From positions 1-19,878 of the forward strand of contig DAHWFG010000413.1 of assembly GCA_027325115.1 (NCBI GenBank): a stretch of DNA of 19,878 nucleotides. Direction: 5' to 3'. The position numbers and the translations under genes were made by a program. A model generated the notes under the pieces. It saw only the letters and a program-made list of their open reading frames with translations. It made no database searches and had not been told where the DNA came from. The stretch comes from JAKBCQ01 sp021807585. Lineage in GTDB: Bacteria; Planctomycetota; Planctomycetia; Isosphaerales; Isosphaeraceae. Shown here in pieces: positions 14,062 to 19,878 of this stretch (its first letter is position 1; each line of letters opens with the position of its first letter).

Positions 14062-16212
14062 TTAACGCTCGGGGTAAATTTGATGGAAGTCGTTCGCGTC
14101 GGATTTTGATCGCGGCTCCGGGGAATCGGCGGTTTTGGCGGGGGGGGGTTCCGCCGCGGTCGATTTTCGCGAAGCCGATCGGTCGATCGCGTCGAAGGGG
14201 ACGATTCGCGACGAGTCGGGGAATGAATTATCATGTACGAGGACGTCGTTTTCGCCGATGAAGAACGTGTGATCATCGGCGACGTCGAGATTGTACACGG
14301 GTACGACGGGGCCTGGTTCGACTTTTGTCACCGTCATGATTCCGTCGAGGACACGGGTGTGATCGCCGGCTTTCAAATCGTTCGCCTGCGTCCAGCCGAT
14401 CCCGGGGCGCCAGAATCGGTGGTAGCCGATCGTCGTGATCGTTTCGCGGTCGTCGAGCGTTAATTTGATCGTTTCGCTCGGCGGGTCGTGATGAACGAGC
14501 AGGATCGGCTTGAAATCGAGCGCCCCCGTGGCGACGTTTTGGCTCAGCACGTCGTCGCCGACCTCGAGCGTTTCGATCGCCTTTTTGCCGTTCGTCGTAT
14601 GAACAAGCGTTCCCGCGGCGAAACAGTCCGCCGTCGTCATCAAATGGATTGCGGGGAGATAAGAAAAATCGGGCGCCGACAACATGGGGTCGGCGAGCTG
14701 GGAGATCAGAATCGGACGCGGCGGCGTATACCGATATCCAAGTTTATCAAAATACCACGTATGCCAGGCGGTTTCGTCCTCACCGAGTTTCTCGGGGGCC
14801 CGAGCGGCGCCTTGAAGAACGGCTATGATACGGGCGTTCATCAAGGATCCCCGCGCGTTCGCGGTTTCGATCATACGGATGTCGTTTGCGAGGAGTTGTT
14901 GAGCGAAGGCGGCCTTCACGTCGGCGATCGCGATCAATCGCGCCGTGCGCGCCTCGATATCTTGGAGAACCGGGTCGTCGAACCGCGTCAGTCCTTGCGC
15001 GGGGATATCGGCGAGGTATTTAAGTTCGTTGAAATGCGCTGCGATCGGCATTCCATTGATGTCGTAGCCCACGTAACCGCGGAATGTCGGGTCGATCGTG
15101 AACGCCGGAGGCGCGGTGTATACGCGTTCAAGCCGATACCGGGGGGTGTCGACGACCAATCCTCCCGTCGACCCCGGGCCCGCGACGGGACGGTATTCGT
15201 ATGTCGCCGGAGTTCGAATCATATCGATAAGAGAACCCGCGTACGTATGGATGGGACGCGTCGCGAGCGCGCGGATCCCCGCGCCTCGGACCCCTTCGTC
15301 GTCGTTTTGGATCGCCTCGGAGGCGAGCGCTCGGACGGCCTCGCCCCCTTCGATATGACTGAGAATTCGAATCGCCAAATGGTGAACCGCGGGTCGTTGA
15401 TCGAAAAACACCTTGCGAATCGCGGGAACGGCGCGGGGATCGGTCACCGAGTCGAGAAGTCGCTCGGCCTCCTCCCGAAGCCGTTTATCCCCGAGCTGAT
15501 TCCACCATTTCTTCAGCGACTGTTCCCAGTAATGATCTGCCTGAAGTTGCTTATGTTTATCCTCTTTAGAAGCATCAATCTGCTCGTGCGTCATCCAGCG
15601 GCCGTCGTGTTTGATATAGCCGAGGCGTTTCCACGCCAGGTCGCGCGAAGGGTCGAGAGTCTTCGCGGTGGTGTAATGCGCCGTCGCAATCTTCTTCAAT
15701 CCGTTCTCCATGCACCAATCTCCTATCTGAACATGTTTTGGTGCAAGCTTTCGATCAATATGAACGCGAAGCGACGCCGCCTCGTAAGCTCGACCGGATT
15801 CGTCGAGCGATCGGACGCGCGCTCGGTCGCCCGCGACCGACGCGGTCATCTCGTCGCGGAGCGCGTGGTACTCGGCGAGCTTTTTCGCCATCGTTTGATC
15901 GGCCCTCATCCGCTCGGCCGCAGTGTCGGGATTGAGCCATTCTTTCTGGAAGATTTGACCGATCAGCCCCCGCGCGCTCGCGTCGAGCGGGTTGTAATGC
16001 ACCGCGAGCACCAGATGCTTGACGCGCTCGGCCTTCAATCCCCGAGCCTCGCACCAAAGCGCAAGCAACACGTGTTGCGACGCGTCGCGTCCCGCCGCTG
16101 AAGCCTTATCTTTATATTCTCGCTTGATCTCATCAGGATCGAGCGGCTTCGGCTTGGAATCAACGAGTGTTTGGCCGACGAGCGTTAAGCTCACACAAAG
16201 AACCGCAATCAT
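14062..16212 (-). CDS. Secreted TPR/HEAT-like protein with C-terminal HINT domain (first of tandem pair)
   Basis: This 716-residue paralogue shares the layout of the downstream protein, with similar sequence along its length. It has a hydrophobic N-terminal signal (1-17), WCEARGL (53-59) and WCMENGL (166-172) TPR-like units, GYIKHDGRWMT, HEAT-like helices (about 255-330), the GPGSTGGLVVDTPRY... GYDINGM region (about 345-388) and a HINT domain. The HINT part begins at Cys530 (DCFAAGTLVHT), has TTIGYHRFW (His598) and ends DHTFFIGENDVLVHDN (His660-Asp661-Asn662). The 54 residues after it are polar, disordered and unlike the short tail of the paralogue; they include three prolines encoded in a 9-base homopolymer. 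It is the first gene of the pair, with a good promoter 140 bases upstream and AGGGGG 9 bases before the ATG. Tandem duplication is clear; substrate and function of the processed part are unknown. Confidence 0.86.
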   Translation of the reverse strand: MIAVLCVSLTLVGQTLVDSKPKPLDPDEIKREYKDKASAAGRDASQHVLLALWCEARGLKAERVKHLVLAVHYNPLDASARGLIGQIFQKEWLNPDTAAERMRADQTMAKKLAEYHALRDEMTASVAGDRARVRSLDESGRAYEAASLRVHIDRKLAPKHVQIGDWCMENGLKKIATAHYTTAKTLDPSRDLAWKRLGYIKHDGRWMTHEQIDASKEDKHKQLQADHYWEQSLKKWWNQLGDKRLREEAERLLDSVTDPRAVPAIRKVFFDQRPAVHHLAIRILSHIEGGEAVRALASEAIQNDDEGVRGAGIRALATRPIHTYAGSLIDMIRTPATYEYRPVAGPGSTGGLVVDTPRYRLERVYTAPPAFTIDPTFRGYVGYDINGMPIAAHFNELKYLADIPAQGLTRFDDPVLQDIEARTARLIAIADVKAAFAQQLLANDIRMIETANARGSLMNARIIAVLQGAARAPEKLGEDETAWHTWYFDKLGYRYTPPRPILISQLADPMLSAPDFSYLPAIHLMTTADCFAAGTLVHTTNGKKAIETLEVGDDVLSQNVATGALDFKPILLVHHDPPSETIKLTLDDRETITTIGYHRFWRPGIGWTQANDLKAGDHTRVLDGIMTVTKVEPGPVVPVYNLDVADDHTFFIGENDVLVHDNSFPDSSRIVPFDAIDRSASRKSTAAEPPPAKTADSPEPRSKSDANDFHQIYPER

Positions 16213-16626
16213 GGCGGAGCCCCCTCGATTTGGGATCCGATGAGTCTAACCGCTTTGATGACGATGGTGATGGAATCCGTCGCGAGCAGGGGGGGGAACG
16301 AACTTCGGTCTTCGGTCGTTCAACCCGCGATGGATTTGACCCGTCGACAATTATCAACGGATTCAACTCGACCGTCAACTTCTTTCCCGCCGATCAAAAC
16401 CGCCGAGATCCTCTTCTCAAGCGGTTGACGATACGCCCCGGAGCGACTTCAATCTCGGTCAACATAAGCCTGGTTTAGGCATGTGCTATCGTATGGCTAC
16501 GATATTGCGAGCCCGAACCCTCGGAATCGACCGCGCGGGTCATGGCGGGAAAATCGCCGCCGCGGCTTTTCTTCGTCGGTGAACGCCGGAGGGTTCGATC
16601 ATCTCTTGAAAAATGCGAAAAGTTCG
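16213..16626. other. Non-coding region between the hydrolase and the HINT operon
   Basis: This 414-base gap holds the HINT operon promoter (16350-16378) and a 130-base leader with an 8-base G run (16289-16296). A small hairpin GAACGA/TCGTTC lies near 16297-16322, around a doubled TTCGGTC. A 9-bp inverted repeat CGAACCCTC/GAGGGTTCG (16514-16522 and 16589-16597) has arms 66 bases apart. The short open frames are not convincing. No intrinsic terminator is seen after the hydrolase. Confidence 0.45.
16350..16378 (-). promoter_or_regulatory. Sigma-70-like promoter of the HINT gene pair
   Basis: On the minus strand TTGACG (16378-16373) is followed after exactly 17 bases by GATAAT (16355-16350); each box matches five of six consensus positions. 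Transcription would start near 16343, leaving a leader of about 130 bases before the ATG at 16212. It is the best promoter match noticed in the window. Confidence 0.65.
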
Positions 16627-17934
16627 TTACACCGAAGCGGGAGCGGGGAAATGTCCCGACGAAGTTAAGAGGTTTGACGAGGGATCGCCGACGCTTGTCA
16701 CGGGCGCCGCGAGCTTCGATTTCGACTTCGATTCTCCCGGGTCGATCGAACTCGATCGACGATCTCGGTTCGCCACATCGTTTGATTCGACACGGGTTTG
16801 CGGATTGCGGCGAAGCGGCGTGCGGTTCGATGAAGCGACGAGCTCGCCCGACGACTTGGAGGAGGCTACGAGTTCGCCGGCGGGTTCCGACACCACGACG
16901 AGCTCGCCCGACGTCCTCGATGAGGCGACGAGTTCGAGAGCGGGCTCGACGGTCGCAAGCTCGGGTTCGAGGAACTCGACCGGAATGCGGCGAGGACCGT
17001 AGCGTGCGAGAAAATCGGTGATCTTCTCGCGATACGCGACGGGGTCGACCTCGCGGCAACGATTGTGTTTGGCCTTGGCGACGAGCCAAAATTCCTTGGG
17101 CGTACCCGCGTGATTGAACAGTTCTCGAGCGATATCGATCGGCACGTACGCGTCTTTTTCACCGTGAATCATCAGCCAGGGGCGAGGCGACAACCGCGCC
17201 GCGGCTCGTTCAACGTCGGGAAACCGACAGCCGCGGCGAAACTGAGAGTACATCCGACCCGACCAGCCCAACATCCGCAGCACCCACGCGGGAACGATTC
17301 TCCATGTCGTATGGCTGTATATTTGTGCCCATTTGTAAATATATGACATCACCATGCTTCTGGTAGGAAACGAACCGTCGGTGAGAACCCCCCACACGCC
17401 CGGTTCGTCGGCGGATTCGACGAGCGCCGCGCACCCCCCCTTGCTGATTCCGAACAGTCCGACCCCCGCGGGATCGGCGTCGGGACGCGATTTGAGATAA
17501 GCGATCGCCCCTTCCAGATCCATCACCTCGCGATCGCTCACCCATTGCAGCGGCTTATATCCGGGCTCGGTCGCACTCGCCCCCTGGTTGCGGAAGTCGA
17601 AGGCGAATAAGTCGAAACCGAGATCGCGGACGAAATCGGCGTACGGTCCTGCGCTAAAACGATTGCCAAGATATTCATGACAAAATACGATGACGCCGAC
17701 TCTGGGACCGACGCGCGAGCGGAAGTACGATCCTTCAAGTTCGATGCCGTCGGCGGCGCGAAACCGGACGGTATCACCCGACGGATCGGCGGCGGCTCGG
17801 AGCGGCATGAGGAGGGGAGATTCCTCGAAGATTCGTCCGATGATCGGAGCGTAGCGGATCACCGCGTAAGCCAAAAAAACCAGCGCCGCGACCGGAGCCG
17901 CGAGCACCGAAATGATCACTAATGCGTAGATCAT
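16627..17934 (-). CDS. Membrane-anchored alpha/beta hydrolase with repeat-bearing tail
   Basis: This 435-residue protein probably hydrolyses an ester, thioester or amide. A hydrophobic N-terminal helix (about 3-27) serves as membrane anchor or uncleaved signal. The alpha/beta hydrolase domain spans about 55-315: the strand VGVIVFCHEYLGN (79-91, oxyanion region), a nucleophile elbow G-I-Ser164-K-G-G, the acid Asp261 in GEKDAYVP, and His290 in AKAKHNRC. The remaining 120 residues are disordered and include four decapeptide repeats (334-373, ELVASS-type) and a Ser/Lys/Arg-rich end. The catalytic triad is complete, so activity is expected; the substrate is not evident. It lies downstream of two ketosynthase genes in the same direction, separated by 245 bases, so a link to acyl chains is possible but unproven. 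Confidence 0.88.
   Translation of the reverse strand: MIYALVIISVLAAPVAALVFLAYAVIRYAPIIGRIFEESPLLMPLRAAADPSGDTVRFRAADGIELEGSYFRSRVGPRVGVIVFCHEYLGNRFSAGPYADFVRDLGFDLFAFDFRNQGASATEPGYKPLQWVSDREVMDLEGAIAYLKSRPDADPAGVGLFGISKGGCAALVESADEPGVWGVLTDGSFPTRSMVMSYIYKWAQIYSHTTWRIVPAWVLRMLGWSGRMYSQFRRGCRFPDVERAAARLSPRPWLMIHGEKDAYVPIDIARELFNHAGTPKEFWLVAKAKHNRCREVDPVAYREKITDFLARYGPRRIPVEFLEPELATVEPALELVASSRTSGELVVVSEPAGELVASSKSSGELVASSNRTPLRRNPQTRVESNDVANRDRRSSSIDPGESKSKSKLAAPVTSVGDPSSNLLTSSGHFPAPASV
16816..16935 (-). repeat. Four tandem 30-base repeats encoding ELVASSxxSG decapeptides
   Basis: Within the hydrolase tail, residues 334-373 read ELVASSRTSG, ELVVVSEPAG, ELVASSKSSG and ELVASSNRTP. The DNA units are 30 bases long and imperfect, so the array has diverged at the base level while keeping the ELVxxS core. 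It is preceded by related ELATVEPAL. Such in-frame arrays can vary in copy number between strains. Confidence 0.7.
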
Positions 17935-18149
17935 GGTTGCTTTCTCGAGTCGATCATCGCTGCGTGATGTCGAATTCGTCTGGTGGTCGATCGAATCGTT
18001 GCGGAGTCGATCCCGGGCTTCGACTTGCGTTCGGCTCCTTCGGGACGAACGTCGTCACCGGTGAAGCGGGGATCTTTATCTTTGATCGGAGGGGCGAAGC
18101 GCACTTCGCCCGTCGGGTCTTGATGCTCAAGCGTCGTGTCGAAGATAGT
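17931..18149 (-). other. Unassigned open frame overlapping the hydrolase start
   Basis: A 72-codon open stretch on the minus strand ends with TGA overlapping the hydrolase ATG (ATGA at 17934-17931). Its codons have the G/C-rich third positions of neighbouring genes, and the translation (for example EVRFAPPIKDKDPRFTGDDV) looks protein-like. However, no ATG lies near its beginning; the first GTG would give about 58 residues, with no ribosome site. The plus strand is also open here. It may be a small leader gene, a remnant of a truncated gene, or chance. Confidence 0.2.
18092..18111. other. 8-bp hairpin downstream of the FabF-type gene
   Basis: GGGCGAAG (18092-18099) and CTTCGCCC (18104-18111) pair perfectly around a CGCA loop, 69 bases after the ketosynthase stop on the minus strand. 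No T-run follows, so at most it is an atypical terminator or a 3'-end stabiliser. Confidence 0.4.
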
Positions 18150-18179
18150 TTAACCTCGCCCGCGGCGAAAGAAAGCGGC

Positions 18180-19469
18180 TCACGGTTCGAATCGTCGAAT
18201 GATGAGCGCGATATTCTGGCCGCCGAATCCGAAGCTGTTCGTCAACGTGACGTCGATCGGGGTTTCACGAGCTCGATGCGGGATATAATCGAGATCGCAG
18301 TCGGGATCGGGATTGTCGAGATTGATCGTCGGCGGAGCGATACCGTCGCGTATCGCCAACAAGCAGACGATCGCCTCGACGCTCCCCGCGGCCGCGATCA
18401 AATGACCCATCATGCTCTTGGTGCTCGAGATCGGAATCCGATACGCTTGCTCGCCGAGGGCTCGCTTGATCGCCAACGTTTCGATTGAGTCGTTGACCGC
18501 TGTACTCGTTCCATGCGCGTTGATATAATCGATTTCGTCGGGAGCGATCGACGCGTCGGCGAGCGCCTCACGCATGCACGCGATCGCCCCTCTCCCCTCG
18601 TCGTGGCTGTCGGTGATCCGAAACGCGTCGGCGGTCGATCCGTAACCGACGATCTCGCCATGAATCGGCGCGCCCCGCGCCTGCGCGTGTTCCAAATCTT
18701 CAAGGATCAGCATCCCCGCGCCTTCGCCGAGGATGAAACCGTCGCGATCGCGATCGAACGGCCGACTCGCTCGCGGCGGATCGTCGTTTCGCGTCGATAA
18801 GGCCGTCAGCAGATTGAACCCCGTCACGCCGAACGGGTGGATCATGCTGTGCGTCCCTCCCGAGAGCATCACGTCGGCGTCTCCCCGGCGGATAATCTCG
18901 ACCGCCTCGCCGATCGCCTGCGAACTCGCGGCGCACGCCGTCAGGCAATTCGAGTTCGGCCCTCGCGCCCCGAACAAGCAAGCAAGATGACCCGAAGGCG
19001 TCCCCGGCTCCTGCTCGGCCTCGTTCATCGCATGAAGCTCTTTGAGGCCGAACCGCGTGAAAACTTTTGTATCCGTTTTGCCTTCGTGAAACCTCCGATG
19101 CACCAGGCCGACGAACCTGGGGAAATCTTGTTGCCCCTCGCCCGATCCCAGATAAACCCCGAACCGCGAACGATCGAGACCGGGATCGTCGAGAACCCCC
19201 GATCGATCGACCGCCATCCGCGCCGCGGCGAGCGCGAATCGCGTGTTTCGGCTCGCCTCGCGCCAAGGCTCGGCGTCGTCGCCGAGATATCGATCGAGGT
19301 CGAACCCGCGCACCTCGGCGGCGATCCGCGTCGGGAACGTCTCGGCGTCGAACAACGAAATCCGCCCCACGCCGCTTCGCCCCTCGCAAAGCGCCTTCCA
19401 AGACGACTCGAGATCGAGCCCGACCGGCGTTACCATCCCCATTCCCGTGACCACGACGCGACGACGCAT
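18180..19469 (-). CDS. Beta-ketoacyl-ACP synthase II-type enzyme (FabF-like)
   Basis: This 429-residue enzyme catalyses decarboxylative condensation of malonyl-ACP with an acyl chain in the cytosol. The active site is complete: nucleophile Cys179 in LTACAASSQAIG, His319 in INAHGTSTAVND and His356 in KSMMGHLIAAAGS. The C-terminal NSFGFGGQN loop (411-419) is intact. The N terminus (RRVVVTGMGMVTPVG) and length of about 410-430 residues match the family. It starts 10 bases after the stop of an upstream, degenerate ketosynthase and has no Shine-Dalgarno of its own, so translational coupling is likely. The tandem arrangement argues for a specialised acyl or polyketide pathway rather than the housekeeping fabF locus, where acpP and fabG would be expected; those could lie beyond the right edge. 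I leave the symbol blank because more than one fabF-like gene is probable. Confidence 0.93.
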   Translation of the reverse strand: MRRRVVVTGMGMVTPVGLDLESSWKALCEGRSGVGRISLFDAETFPTRIAAEVRGFDLDRYLGDDAEPWREASRNTRFALAAARMAVDRSGVLDDPGLDRSRFGVYLGSGEGQQDFPRFVGLVHRRFHEGKTDTKVFTRFGLKELHAMNEAEQEPGTPSGHLACLFGARGPNSNCLTACAASSQAIGEAVEIIRRGDADVMLSGGTHSMIHPFGVTGFNLLTALSTRNDDPPRASRPFDRDRDGFILGEGAGMLILEDLEHAQARGAPIHGEIVGYGSTADAFRITDSHDEGRGAIACMREALADASIAPDEIDYINAHGTSTAVNDSIETLAIKRALGEQAYRIPISSTKSMMGHLIAAAGSVEAIVCLLAIRDGIAPPTINLDNPDPDCDLDYIPHRARETPIDVTLTNSFGFGGQNIALIIRRFEP

Positions 19470-19479
19470 TAGGATGTGA

Positions 19480-19878
19480 TCATCGGTTTTGAGCCGACGC
19501 CTCCGTTGCCTGGACGACGATCGCGGCGGACTGGCCGAAACGCGTCAAATTCGTGTTCACGAAAGTCGGCGTCGAAGCCTTCCGGCAACCGTCATTAACG
19601 ATGTCGAGAGCGCATGCGGGGTCGGGATCTTCGCAGTTGATCGTCGGCGGGATCAAGCCCCGGTTCGCCCCCAGCAAGCTGCCGATCAACTCAACCGCAC
19701 CGCAGCCCGAATAGATGTTGCCGAAAAAGCCCTTGAGAGCCGTCACGGGAACTTTCTTTGGGCCGAAGACACGGCCGATCGCGCGGGCCTCGGCCAGATC
19801 CGCGATCACCGTCCCTGCGCCGTGAGCGTTCACATGACCGATCTCAGACACGGCGAGCCCGGCGTCTTTGATCGCCGA
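19480..19878 (-). CDS. Ketosynthase-family protein with altered active site (C-terminal part, cut by window edge)
   Basis: The last 132 residues of a beta-ketoacyl synthase-type protein are visible; the frame stays open to the window end (SAIKDAGLAVSEIGHVNAHG), so the start lies outside. The first active-site His is kept (VNAHGAGT), but the usual K-x3-G-H-x2-G-A-A-G motif reads LKGFFGNIYSGCGAVEL, with Asn in place of the second catalytic His. The terminal GFGG loop is also changed (TRFGQSA). The typical TINCEDPDPACALDIV segment remains. The nucleophile Cys region is not in the window. It may be a chain-length-factor-like partner of the FabF-type enzyme encoded 10 bases downstream; this is inference from the KS-alpha/KS-beta precedent. 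Confidence 0.85.
   Translation of the reverse strand, partial: SAIKDAGLAVSEIGHVNAHGAGTVIADLAEARAIGRVFGPKKVPVTALKGFFGNIYSGCGAVELIGSLLGANRGLIPPTINCEDPDPACALDIVNDGCRKASTPTFVNTNLTRFGQSAAIVVQATEASAQNR

Noticed and set aside
14488..16101. 537-codon plus-strand open frame opposite the first HINT gene
   Set aside because: Arg-rich shadow of a GC-rich gene; the minus frame has clear paralogy with its neighbour.
12062..16212. Interpretation of the HINT domains as true inteins
   Set aside because: Only short, unrelated sequence follows the HINT block, so there is no C-extein of a known host protein to be spliced; no homing endonuclease is present.
16816..16935. The 30-base repeats as a CRISPR array
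   Set aside because: The repeats are directly adjacent, imperfect and in frame with the hydrolase, with no unique spacers.

Overview
The window looks like chromosome of a GC-rich planctomycete, probably of the Isosphaeraceae type. This is inferred from gene content rather than from any rRNA: a b6f-like cytochrome bc operon ending in a giant multihaem c subunit, secreted proteins with HINT domains, an N-terminal motif resembling the planctomycetal LEPR-XLL signature, and very frequent CGATCG words. No tRNA, rRNA, CRISPR array, insertion sequence or phage gene was seen.

Region 1 (about 130-8690, minus strand) is a respiratory operon read from right to left. It encodes a Rieske iron-sulfur protein with a 210-residue N-terminal extension, a cytochrome b6-type subunit, an enlarged subunit IV-like membrane protein, an octahaem cytochrome c tethered by a membrane helix and long coiled coil, and a lipoprotein with a copper-site-like Cys/His/Met cluster. 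A clear intrinsic terminator follows. Together the first four would form a quinol:electron-acceptor oxidoreductase. Quinol is oxidised at cytochrome b and the Rieske centre, and electrons leave through the haem chain. Intercistronic hairpins suggest that the transcript is processed or differentially expressed.

Region 2 (8693-10248) holds about 700 bases of non-coding DNA, a small [2Fe-2S] ferredoxin (plus strand), a 40-codon four-cysteine zinc-ribbon gene (minus strand) and a further non-coding stretch with a good promoter.

Region 3 (10249-16212) has one plus-strand gene for a low-complexity, probably surface-directed protein with a C-terminal membrane helix. Convergent to it lies a two-gene minus-strand operon of tandemly duplicated secreted proteins. 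Each combines TPR/HEAT-like helices, an unassigned conserved domain and a C-terminal HINT autoprocessing domain, and a strong promoter lies upstream of the pair.

Region 4 (16627-19878, minus strand) has a membrane-anchored alpha/beta hydrolase with a decapeptide-repeat tail, a canonical FabF-type ketosynthase, and the C-terminal part of a second ketosynthase whose second active-site histidine is asparagine. The two ketosynthases are 10 bases apart and recall the KS/chain-length-factor pairs of type II polyketide or specialised fatty-acid pathways. The rest of that cluster would lie beyond the right edge.
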